NCBI RefSeq assembly: GCF_016907795.1
Contig: NZ_JAFBCR010000001.1
Coordinates: 2,108,001 to 2,172,000 of the forward strand
Source of the DNA: Kocuria palustris
GTDB taxonomy: Bacteria > Actinomycetota > Actinomycetes > Actinomycetales > Micrococcaceae
Length of the DNA stretch: 64,000 nt
Reading direction: 5' to 3'
The notes beneath the pieces are model-generated. The model made no database searches. It saw nothing but the letters and a program-made list of their open reading frames with translations, and was not told where the DNA came from. The first letter of the stretch is position 1. Each line of letters opens with the position of its first letter. Made by a program: the position numbers and the translations under genes. Shown piece by piece: positions 42,129 through 49,904 of this stretch.

Positions 42129-42182
42129 GAGTGGATAGTTGATTGCGCTATGGGGGTCCTCAACGCAACTGGGGATCCACTC
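42129..42182. repeat. Tandem palindromic element, unit 2 (54 bp)
   Basis: Second copy, 82 bp after the first, with identical terminal octamers and a core of ATTGCGCTATG...AACGCAACTGG. The spacer between units (TCGGCCTACGGGG...CCCGCGCCGA) is itself partly complementary. The region 42015-42279 contains no supportable gene apart from these units. Confidence 0.8.
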
Positions 42183-42279
42183 GCGCAAAGGGAGAGGGCG
42201 GTTATCACTGCAGAGCCCCTCCTGGCTCTGTCTGCCGGCTCTTCGGGCTCACTAGCGATGTAGGCGGAAGGGCAGCAGG

Positions 42280-43758
42280 TCAGAGTGCGAGATCCGCCAT
42301 GGCCGCGCGGGCGGCCCAGGCGCCTGGCATGCCGTGGACGCCGGCACCCGGAGGGGCGGAGGAGGAGGCCAGGTACAGTCCCCGCGGTGCGAGCCGATAC
42401 GGGTCGAGGCTCGGGCGCGGTCGCAGCACCGACTGCAGTCCCGTCATGGCACCGCCGGCCACGTCGCCGCCGATGAGGTTGGGGTTCCACCGCTCGAGGG
42501 CTGCGGGGTGCGTGCTGCGGCGTTCGAGGATGCGGTCGCGGAACCCGGGGGCGAAGCGCTCGATCTGGGACGCGATGCGCTCGGCGACCTCACCGGGGCG
42601 CCGCTCCACGTATCCCGCCGGCACATGGGCATAGGCCCACAGGACCACGCGTCCCTCGGCTGGGCCGTGCGCGCGCGACGGATCGGCCGCCTGCTGCTGG
42701 CACACCAATACGAACGGTCGTTCTGGTAGCCGTTCCCGGAAGACCTCGGACTCCGCGCGCACCAGCTCCTGAGCGGTGCCCGCGACGTGGACGGTGGTGG
42801 CCTCCGCGACGCGCGGATCGCTCCACGGCACTGGCCCGTCGAGGAGGAAGTCGACCTTGTGGGCGGCCGCCCCGTAGCGCCACCGGCCCAGCTGATTCCG
42901 CACACGCGGCGGGATCTCCTCGGCGCCCGGCCCGCTCAGGCGCAGCACCTGCGAGGGCGTGAGGTTCAACAGGACGGCATCGGACTGCGGCAGCTCGCGC
43001 AGATCGGTGACCCAGTGACCGGTATGCACGCGGCCGCCGTGCGCTTCCAGAACGCTGAGCAGCGCCGCGACGATCGAGCCGGTGCCTCCGCGTGCCACCG
43101 GCCAGCCGCGCGTCATGCCCAGCGCCCCGAACAGGGTCCCGAACGCACCGGTGAGCGGCTGTCCCAGCGGCGTGATCGCATGAGCGGCCGAGCCCAGGAA
43201 GAGGGTGCGCGCGGCGTCGTCGCGGAACAGCGCGCGTGCCATCGCAGCGGCAGGGGGCGCAGAGCGCAGCCCGAAGCGCGCCATAGCCAGCGGGTGCTTC
43301 GGCCAGCGCAGCATGGGCCCCAGGATGTTCTTCAGGTGGGCGTCGAGGCCCTCGACGACGGGGGCGTGCAGAGCGCGCCAGGCGCGGGCGTCGCGTCCCA
43401 GGCCCTCAGCCGTGGAGGCGAGGTCCTGGTGGAGCAGCGCGGCCGGAGCGCCTTCAGCCGGATGCGCCATGGGATAGGCGCTGCGGACCCACTGAAGGCC
43501 GTGCTGCTCCAGGCGCAGGTCCCGGAACACCGGGCTGGCGACGCCGAAGGGGTGCCCGGCGGCGCCCAGATCAACGATCGTGCCCTCGCCGAGCAGCGGG
43601 GCGGAGACCGCCGCGCCGCCGGGATGCTCGCCGCCCTCGTAGACGTCGACCTCCCAGCTCTCACGGGCGAGCAGTGCGGCGGCCGTGAGGCCGTTGGGCC
43701 CCGAGCCCACGACAACGGCGCGCGGCGCAGCGTTGCTGCTGTGCCGATGGGCGGTCAT
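42280..43758 (-). CDS. FAD-dependent phytoene-desaturase-like oxidoreductase
   Basis: The 492-residue protein has an N-terminal dinucleotide-binding motif VVVGSGPNGLTAAALLAR (about 15-32), followed by an acidic YEGGEHPGGA segment and, at the C-terminus, LYLASSSAPPGAGVHGMPG, the FAD-binding end of the CrtI/COG1233 family. Such proteins are FAD oxidoreductases of unknown or carotenoid-related substrate. There are no other carotenoid genes nearby. GGAGG precedes the ATG at 43758 by 8 nt. Function beyond the superfamily is open. Confidence 0.85.
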   Translation of the reverse strand: MTAHRHSSNAAPRAVVVGSGPNGLTAAALLARESWEVDVYEGGEHPGGAAVSAPLLGEGTIVDLGAAGHPFGVASPVFRDLRLEQHGLQWVRSAYPMAHPAEGAPAALLHQDLASTAEGLGRDARAWRALHAPVVEGLDAHLKNILGPMLRWPKHPLAMARFGLRSAPPAAAMARALFRDDAARTLFLGSAAHAITPLGQPLTGAFGTLFGALGMTRGWPVARGGTGSIVAALLSVLEAHGGRVHTGHWVTDLRELPQSDAVLLNLTPSQVLRLSGPGAEEIPPRVRNQLGRWRYGAAAHKVDFLLDGPVPWSDPRVAEATTVHVAGTAQELVRAESEVFRERLPERPFVLVCQQQAADPSRAHGPAEGRVVLWAYAHVPAGYVERRPGEVAERIASQIERFAPGFRDRILERRSTHPAALERWNPNLIGGDVAGGAMTGLQSVLRPRPSLDPYRLAPRGLYLASSSAPPGAGVHGMPGAWAARAAMADLAL

Positions 43759-43881
43759 GCCTCTCACCTCCGGTGGCGATCCGCAGGATGCGCGGGACCT
43801 GCTGTCCCTGGACCGCGATGTCCCTCGACTATGGCCCACCGGAATGAAAGCCCGATGAGCGCGCAGCGCGAGGGCGAGATG

Positions 43882-43938
43882 CCGACGGCCGGGTGCCGAT
43901 CGCTGCCGGTGAGGGCGCGCCCGGCACCCGGCCGTCGG
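43882..43938 (-). terminator. Terminator of the aldo/keto reductase gene
   Basis: A perfect 17-bp inverted repeat (43882-43898 with 43922-43938) with a 23-nt loop lies downstream of the minus-strand gene ending at 44006. Confidence 0.7.
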
Positions 43939-44005
43939 TGCAGGGTGCTGGAGCCCCTGACCTGCTCCGACGCCGCGCGGACGAGGAGCGGGTCAGGGGT
44001 GGGGA

Positions 44006-44956
44006 TCAGGCGAAGGGCTGGGAGGCCTCGTTCAGCGCCGTGACCTCCGCATCCGTGAGCTCGAGCTCGGCGGCTGCGATCAGCGCCGGGAGCTGCTCGA
44101 CCCGGGAGGCCGAGGCGATCGGGGCGGTGATGCCGCGGGCCAGCAGCCAGGCCAGGGCCACGGTGGGCATCTCGACGCCGCGAGCAGCGGCGATGCGCTC
44201 CACGGCCTCGACCACGCGCAGGCCGTCCTCGGAGAAGTAGCCTTCGGCCATCCCGCCGCGCTGGGCACCCTCGAGATCGGCCTTCGTGCGGTACTTGCCG
44301 GTGAGGAAGCCCGCGGCCAGCGAGAAGTACGGGAACACGGCCGCGCCGTACTCCCGGGCGATGGGGGAGTAGTCCTGCTCGTACTCCCTGCGGAAGACCA
44401 GGCTGTACTGCGGCTGGATCGCCACCGGGGCGGTGAGGCCCTCGCGGCGGGCGGTCTCGAAGAACTCGCGCATGCGCTGCGGCGAGTAGTTGGACAGCCC
44501 GTAGGCCGTGACCTTGCCGGACTGCACGAGATCGTGGAAGGTGCGGACCTGGTCGGCGATCGCGATCGCCTCGTCGTCGTAGTGCGCGTAGTACAGGTCG
44601 ATCCGGTCGGTCTGCAGCCGCTGCAGGGAGGCCTCGAGGGAGGCCTTGACGGTCTCGTCGGCCAGGCCGGTGAACTCCGGGTGCCGACCGGTCTTGGTCG
44701 CGATCAGCATGTCCTCGCGGTTGCCGCGGGCGGCCAGCCAGCGGCCCAGGACGGTCTCGGACTCGCCGCCGGTGTGGCCGTCGGCCCAGACCGAGTACAT
44801 GTCTGCGGTGTCGATGAAGGTGCCGCCGGCCGCGACGAAGCCGTCCAGGACCTCGAAGGAGGTCTGCTCGTCCGACGTCCAGCCGAAGGTGTTGCCGCCG
44901 AGGTTCAGCGGGAGGAACTGCGTGTCGATGCCGGGGATGCGTGCGGATGCTGCCAT
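44006..44956 (-). CDS. Aldo/keto reductase
   Basis: The 316-residue TIM-barrel NADPH oxidoreductase has the catalytic tetrad in FIDTADMYS (Asp, Tyr), IATKTG (Lys) and YYAHYDD (His). GLSNYSPQRMREF and the C-terminal PIASASRVEQL (cofactor phosphate site) fit the YajO/AKR11-12-like group. AAGGAG precedes the ATG at 44956. It is a monocistronic unit; substrate unknown. Confidence 0.92.
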   Translation of the reverse strand: MAASARIPGIDTQFLPLNLGGNTFGWTSDEQTSFEVLDGFVAAGGTFIDTADMYSVWADGHTGGESETVLGRWLAARGNREDMLIATKTGRHPEFTGLADETVKASLEASLQRLQTDRIDLYYAHYDDEAIAIADQVRTFHDLVQSGKVTAYGLSNYSPQRMREFFETARREGLTAPVAIQPQYSLVFRREYEQDYSPIAREYGAAVFPYFSLAAGFLTGKYRTKADLEGAQRGGMAEGYFSEDGLRVVEAVERIAAARGVEMPTVALAWLLARGITAPIASASRVEQLPALIAAAELELTDAEVTALNEASQPFA

Positions 44957-45100
44957 GGGGTGCTCCTTGATCGAGGATCCGGGCCGCAGGATTCTTCGAG
45001 GGCCCGAAAGAGGTTCCACCCGTCTCAGCACCTCAGGGCCCGGGGCTTATTCCGATGGCGGCGCGGCGGCGACGGGAGGAGGCTGCGGCCCGGACGCAGA

Positions 45101-45137
45101 ACGGCCCCCGTCGGCAGAGCCTGCCGACGGGGGCCGT
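45101..45137 (-). terminator. Terminator of the agpS-plsC-SDR operon
   Basis: A perfect 17-bp stem (45101-45117 with 45121-45137) with loop AGC lies 19 nt beyond the stop of the minus-strand FAD protein gene. Confidence 0.88.
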
Positions 45138-45155
45138 GCGAGCCGATCAGGAGGC

Positions 45156-46883
45156 TCAGCCCTGCTGCTGACGGTGCTGCTCCAGCACCCGGGTCTGGGT
45201 GTCGGGGGAGTCGATGACCTTGCCGGGGTTGAAGTTCTCGCCGGGATCGGCCGAGCGGAACAGCCCGCGCAGGACCTCGACGCCCTCTTCGGAGACGTCC
45301 TGGTCCATCCAGGGGCTGTGCTCCGCACCGACGCCGTGGTGATGCGACAGAGTGCCGCCGGCGTCGATGAAGGCCTGCTGGATCCGCGTCTTGACCAGGG
45401 CGTACTCGTAGTCGACGTTCTCGTCGGTGAAGGGGAACGCGAACGTGAAGTAGAGGCAGGCCCCCGTGTGGTACGAGTGCGACATGTGGCTCATGATCCA
45501 GCCCTTGACGCCGAGCTCGTCGAAGGCGGACTGGGCGGCCTGGTATGCGGCCTTGTGCACCGAGATCAGCCGCGACCAGGGCGCGGCCGTCTCGGAGACG
45601 TCGCCGATGATCTGCTGCTCGAGCAGGAAGTCGCGCAGGTACGGGGTGTCGAACTTCTTCTGGTCGTAGAGCGCTCCGGGTCCGGAGCCCAGCACGATCG
45701 CGCCGTTCGACTTGGCGATGCCGGCGACCGCCTTGCGGTGGCGGGCGACGTCCGCCTTGGCGCCCTCGAAGCAGACGTAGGCGATGCACATGGCCTGGGT
45801 GTCCCAGCCGCGCTTGCGCATGAACGCCCACAGCGCCTCCTGGCCCTTGGCGGCGATCTCCGACTTCCGGGAGGTGGGCGCCTTCTGCGTGGCCAGGGAG
45901 AACTCGGTCTCGCCGGCATCCGAGATGCGGGCGAAGGTCGTGGGGATCTCCGCCTCCTTGATCTGCCGGATCCCGGTCAGCCCCTGCTCCCACGTGGGGA
46001 ACATGTAGGCGATGACCTGGCGCTCGGGGGCGATGCGGTGGACCTGGACCCACAGCTCGGTGATGATGCCCAGCCGGCCCTCGGAGCCGATGAACATCTC
46101 CCGCAGGGACGGCCCGGTCGAGGTGGAGGGCAGCGGGCGCAGCCGCACGGTGCCGCCGGGGCGCACGACGTCCATGCCGCGGATGATGTCCGCGATGTCG
46201 CCGTACTTGTCCGACTGCATGCCCGACGAGCGCGTGGCCGCCCAGCCGCCGACGGTCGAGTGGGTGAAGGAGTCCGGGAAGTGGCCCAGGGTCCAGCCGC
46301 GGGCGTTGAGCTGCTCCTCCATGTCCGGGCCCAGCGTGCCGGCCTGGATGCGGGCGATGCAGGAGGTCTCGTCGATCTCGAGGACCCTGTTCATGCGGCC
46401 CAGGTCCACGGAGACGACCGTCCGGGTCTCCTCCGGGCGGGGCTGCAGGCTGCGCGAGATGCTGGTGCCTCCGCCGAACGGGATCAGCACCAGGTCGCGC
46501 TCGACGGCCAGTCGGGTCACCGCGGCGACCTGCTGCTCGTCCGCCGGGTAGACGACGACGTCGGGCAGGCGCTCGAAGCGGTTCTGCAGCGTCTTGACGA
46601 TGTCCATGACGGCCTTGCCGGCCCAGTGCACGACGCGGTCGTGGTCGTCGGTCACCGTGTGCTCGGCGCCGAGGATCGCGATGAGCTCGGAGCGCAGATC
46701 GTCCGGCAGGCGGGACTCGGGGACCCGGGCGGTGGCGAAGTCGACCGTGTCGACCTCGCGCGGGCGAAGGTCGACGCCCACGGCCCGGCGCACGATCGGG
46801 GCGAAGGCCGGCTTGTTCTGCCAGTTGAAGAAGACGCCCTCTTCTCCCCAGCCCCACCACTTCATGTGCTTGACGTTCGGCAT
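45156..46883 (-). CDS. agpS: Alkyldihydroxyacetonephosphate synthase (AGPS)-like FAD enzyme
   Basis: The 575-residue FAD-linked oxidase has the N-terminal MKWWGWG, the FAD-binding PFGGGTSISRSL and STVGGWAATRSSGM, and C-terminal YHTGACLYFTFAF with Tyr471 and SHHHGVG with His514-516. The Tyr and His cluster correspond to residues required for catalysis in mammalian AGPS, and from memory similarity extends over the whole length. AGPS swaps the acyl group of acyl-DHAP for a fatty alcohol, making the ether bond. Related D-lactate/glycolate oxidases lack this N-terminus and HHH motif. It is the last gene of an operon with an acyltransferase and an SDR. Confidence 0.85.
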   Translation of the reverse strand: MPNVKHMKWWGWGEEGVFFNWQNKPAFAPIVRRAVGVDLRPREVDTVDFATARVPESRLPDDLRSELIAILGAEHTVTDDHDRVVHWAGKAVMDIVKTLQNRFERLPDVVVYPADEQQVAAVTRLAVERDLVLIPFGGGTSISRSLQPRPEETRTVVSVDLGRMNRVLEIDETSCIARIQAGTLGPDMEEQLNARGWTLGHFPDSFTHSTVGGWAATRSSGMQSDKYGDIADIIRGMDVVRPGGTVRLRPLPSTSTGPSLREMFIGSEGRLGIITELWVQVHRIAPERQVIAYMFPTWEQGLTGIRQIKEAEIPTTFARISDAGETEFSLATQKAPTSRKSEIAAKGQEALWAFMRKRGWDTQAMCIAYVCFEGAKADVARHRKAVAGIAKSNGAIVLGSGPGALYDQKKFDTPYLRDFLLEQQIIGDVSETAAPWSRLISVHKAAYQAAQSAFDELGVKGWIMSHMSHSYHTGACLYFTFAFPFTDENVDYEYALVKTRIQQAFIDAGGTLSHHHGVGAEHSPWMDQDVSEEGVEVLRGLFRSADPGENFNPGKVIDSPDTQTRVLEQHRQQQG

Positions 46884-46982
46884 CGCTGCTCGTGCTCCTT
46901 CTGCTCGTGTGGTGCCTATCATCCTCCGTCGGGCGCTGCCGCGTCCGTCAGGGGCGGCGCGCGGCGGGCCCTGCTGCCGGGC

Positions 46983-47939
46983 TCAGGCGGCGTCGGGATC
47001 GTCGATCAGGGGCCGGTTCTGCGCGTACAGCGACCGGACCGTGGCCTGGATCCGCTCGTTGAACGACGGAACGGACTCGTTCGGGCGGTGCCGCATGGGC
47101 TCGCCCAGGGCCACGACGACCGGCGGGCGGCCCCAGCGCGGCCACGAGGAGCCCTTGGGCATGGCCTCGTGGGCGCCGATCAGGGCGACCGGCAGGACGG
47201 GGACCTCGAGGGACTGGGACAGCGCGGCCGCGCCCATCTTGAAGTCGCGCATGCGCCCGTCCTTGGAGCGGGTGCCCTCGGGGAAGATCAGCACGGGGAT
47301 CCCGGCGGCGATCAGCTTCTTGGTCAGCCCGCGGTTGGCCCCGCTGCCCTTGCGGTCGACGGGGAATGCGTTGAAGACCAGCTGCGTGAACAGCCGCTTG
47401 TGCCAGGCGGTGAAGAAGTAGTCGGCTGCCACGCCGGTGGCGACCTCGTGGCGCAGGTTGGGCGGCAGCGAGCTCATGATCATGGGGGCGTCGAGGTGGC
47501 TCGAGTGGTTGCACACCACCACGCACCCGCCGCTCAGCTGCTCCGCTCCCGGGGCGCGCACCACTCGACGACGGACCACACGGTCGACCAGACCCCGGAA
47601 GAAGATGGTCTGCGCGATCGTGCGCGCCCGCCGACGGGACTGCCCGGTGAAGTCGGCGAGGCTGATGTGCGCCGAGGCCGCCGGGGGAGCCACGGGATCG
47701 GGGTCGCTGCGCTCCTCGCGCTGACCGTGGGAGTCGATGCTCTCCAGGACCGGCTCGTGCTCCGGATGCGTCCAGCCGTCCAGGCGCTGGCGCAGCTCGC
47801 GCGCCTCCCGGCTGGCGCGCTCCTGCGCGGCGCCCCACGGGGTGCTGCGCTGCCCGGCCTCGGCGGGATGCTGCGGCTCCTCGGCCGCCTGGCCTGCCTC
47901 GGACTCTGATGCGCGCCGGTCGTGGTCCTGAGTGCTCAT
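46983..47939 (-). CDS. PlsC-type 1-acyl-glycerol-3-phosphate (lysophospholipid) acyltransferase
   Basis: The 318-residue protein has the HX4D motif His145-Asp150 (CNHSSHLD), and EGTR at 221-224 in IFPEGTRS, the two catalytic/substrate blocks of glycerolipid acyltransferases. Residues 1-90 are a polar, Glu/Arg-rich extension with no known domain. The start overlaps the SDR stop by 4 bp. In this operon it would acylate DHAP, glycerol-3-phosphate or an alkyl-glycerol-phosphate; which one cannot be read from sequence. Confidence 0.88.
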   Translation of the reverse strand: MSTQDHDRRASESEAGQAAEEPQHPAEAGQRSTPWGAAQERASREARELRQRLDGWTHPEHEPVLESIDSHGQREERSDPDPVAPPAASAHISLADFTGQSRRRARTIAQTIFFRGLVDRVVRRRVVRAPGAEQLSGGCVVVCNHSSHLDAPMIMSSLPPNLRHEVATGVAADYFFTAWHKRLFTQLVFNAFPVDRKGSGANRGLTKKLIAAGIPVLIFPEGTRSKDGRMRDFKMGAAALSQSLEVPVLPVALIGAHEAMPKGSSWPRWGRPPVVVALGEPMRHRPNESVPSFNERIQATVRSLYAQNRPLIDDPDAA

Positions 47940-48778
47940 GCGTGCTTCCCCTGTCCAGCGCGGCGTCGGGAGGTGGAGCCGGAGGCCGCGGGCTCGGCCA
48001 GCGGAGTCTCATTGGCGCGAGAGCCCATCAGCATGCCCGAGCACTTGCGCACCACAGCGCGCGGGGCGAGCTTGGCTCCGAGCATGATCGCCTTGTAGCG
48101 CAGCGTGGGGATCGACACCACGCGGCCGCGGGCCAGGTCCTTGAGGGCCTCCTCGACCAGGTCGTCGGCCTGCAGCCAGAGGAAGTCGGGTATGGAGGAG
48201 CCGCTGATGCCCGCCCGGGCGTGGAACTCGGTGCGCACCCAGCCGGGCAGCAGCGCCATCACGCGCACGCCCGTGCCCTCCAGCTCCACGGCCAGGGACT
48301 CGGTGTAGGTGGTGCACCAGGCCTTGAGCGCGGAGTAGGGGCCCATGGTGACCTCGCCGGAGGTCGAGGAGACGTTGAGGATCCACCCCTCGCCGCGGGC
48401 GGTCATGGCGCGGGCGGCGGCCGAGGAGAGATCCAGGACGGCCTTGGCCATGACGTCGATGCCGCGGTGGTGCAGGTCCAGGCCCTCGGCCTGGTAGGTG
48501 CGCTTGACCGAGAAGCCGGCGTTGTTGACCAGCATGTCGATCGGTGCGCGCGGGTCCTCGATGCGCTCGGCGACGCGGGCGACGTCGTCGGCGTCGCTGA
48601 GATCGGCCTCGAGGGTCTCGACCTCGACCGCGTACTCCGCGCTCAGCCGCGAGGCGGTGGACTCGAGGCGCTCGGCGCCGCGGGCGACCAGGACGAGGCT
48701 GAATCCGCGGCGCGCCAGCGCCTCCGCGAACGCAGATCCGATGCCGGAGGTTCCGCCGGTGATCAGAGCAGTCATCAT
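47936..48778 (-). CDS. Short-chain dehydrogenase/reductase
   Basis: The 280-residue SDR has the cofactor motif GGTSGIG (8-14), NNAG (85-88), catalytic Ser137/138, Tyr148 and Lys152 (YSALK). LLPGWVRTEF is typical of the DltE-like subgroup, which includes enzymes acting on lipid-linked ketones; the human acyl/alkyl-DHAP reductase DHRS7B is also an SDR. ATG 48778 lies 12 nt from a -10-like TAGTGT. First gene of the leftward operon. Confidence 0.88.
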   Translation of the reverse strand: MMTALITGGTSGIGSAFAEALARRGFSLVLVARGAERLESTASRLSAEYAVEVETLEADLSDADDVARVAERIEDPRAPIDMLVNNAGFSVKRTYQAEGLDLHHRGIDVMAKAVLDLSSAAARAMTARGEGWILNVSSTSGEVTMGPYSALKAWCTTYTESLAVELEGTGVRVMALLPGWVRTEFHARAGISGSSIPDFLWLQADDLVEEALKDLARGRVVSIPTLRYKAIMLGAKLAPRAVVRKCSGMLMGSRANETPLAEPAASGSTSRRRAGQGKHA

Positions 48779-48789
48779 GGTGGACAGGC

Positions 48790-48808
48790 TACACTACGGT
48801 GAGCGTAG
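48790..48808. promoter_or_regulatory. Overlapping divergent promoters with TetR-operator-like inverted repeat
   Basis: TACACTA (48790-48796) contains TACACT on the plus strand and TAGTGT on the minus strand, so two -10 elements overlap. Immediately beside it is the inverted repeat CTACG-N5-CGTAG (48794-48808). The TetR gene at 52992 closes the rightward operon and is the obvious candidate ligand. Confidence 0.55.
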
Positions 48809-48835
48809 CGATTCAGAAGAGACGAGGCAGTCCCC

Positions 48836-49729
48836 TTGGCAGCAGCCGCAGCCCAGCCCCCGCTCGGATACCTGGCCCAGCACCGTTCCGGCAGGCTCTA
48901 CAGCACCCCCGGGCAGCAGGGGGTCCTGTCCACGGACTTCTCCGTGCGGGAGTTCTTCCGGCGCGAGCGCGGAGCCTTCTCCTCGGATCTCGGGCTGGAG
49001 GAGTTCGAGCAGCGTCGACTGGATGACGACGTCCTGGAAGCCGTGCGCCACCTGTGGGACCTGCAGCGCTCGACCACCGGCCGGCTGCGCGACCTGTTCG
49101 CCGGGTGGACCTCCAAGGAGGCTCGGATCGACGCCTTCCTGACCACCTGGGCCTACGAGAAGTTCTGGATCGCCGATGCCCTCAAGCGCGTGCTGCGTGC
49201 CCACGGAGCCCCCACTCCGCCCGAGGTCGAGCCGGACGACGACCTCCGCGGCCGCCTGGGTCGGCTCCTGGACCACGTCTATCCGATGACCGACTCCGTG
49301 TGGACGAACCTGCGCGGCGAGCGGATCGTGGCAGGGCAGATGGCCCGCGAGCTGTCCCGGGAGTCCACGGCGGCAGCACTGCTGCAGCGCCTGGGCGAGG
49401 TGGCCGATCACCCGGTCATCGACCGGCTGTGCCGGGAGTCCCTCGAGCGCACCGACGACTACATCGCGTTCTTCCGCGAGGAGGCCCGGACCCGGCTGCT
49501 GGCAGACGCCTCGGCCGCAGCGCCCGCCAGGCGCGCGCTCGGAATCGGCTACTCGCCGCTGGTGGCGCCGCGGATGTCGGCCCGCCGGGCTCGACGCGCC
49601 CTCGAGGTCCTGGCCCCGGGGGTGCGCGAGCGCCGGCAGCTGAGCAGCCGGGCCGATGCCCCGGTCCACTCCCTCCCCGGCCTGCGCGGGCCCGAGCCGC
49701 TGGCGGCGGCGCTGCGCAGCGGCCGGTGA
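48836..49729 (+). CDS. Ferritin-like protein lacking diiron ligands (paralogue of 52150-52995)
   Basis: This 297-residue protein starts at TTG with GAGG upstream. Residues about 68-222 align without large gaps with the diiron protein encoded at 52150: both have LRDL, then WxxxxFW, then ALKRVLRAHG/ALAEVLGLHG, then HPV and AFF/AFY. Five of six predicted iron ligands are changed (Gln77, Lys109, Ile112, Thr206, Tyr209); only Glu176 is kept. It therefore probably cannot bind a diiron centre. The C-terminal 80 residues are Arg/Ala-rich. A partner or regulatory subunit of the intact protein is one explanation. Confidence 0.78.
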   Translation: MAAAAAQPPLGYLAQHRSGRLYSTPGQQGVLSTDFSVREFFRRERGAFSSDLGLEEFEQRRLDDDVLEAVRHLWDLQRSTTGRLRDLFAGWTSKEARIDAFLTTWAYEKFWIADALKRVLRAHGAPTPPEVEPDDDLRGRLGRLLDHVYPMTDSVWTNLRGERIVAGQMARELSRESTAAALLQRLGEVADHPVIDRLCRESLERTDDYIAFFREEARTRLLADASAAAPARRALGIGYSPLVAPRMSARRARRALEVLAPGVRERRQLSSRADAPVHSLPGLRGPEPLAAALRSGR

Positions 49730-49904
49730 GCCCTCGGCGGCCTGCGTGCCGAGCTGAGATGCCCATCACGAGGCCCGCGACTGTGCCTGTGACGTCCCCG
49801 TCGTCCGGCACACTGGTAGCTCCCAAGCCCCGTCCCTGACATCGCGCGGCAGGCGCCGCGCCCCTCGAGGCGGCCGACAGGCCGCCCCTGCACAAGGAGT
49901 CCTC

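Noticed and set aside
43882-43938. 17-bp inverted repeat read as a regulator-binding site.
   Set aside because: It lies in the 3' gap after the minus-strand reductase gene and is better explained as a terminator.
44646-47909. About 1090-codon plus-strand open frame across the aldo/keto reductase, AGPS-like and acyltransferase genes.
   Set aside because: Shadow of three genuine minus-strand genes; no recognisable domain.
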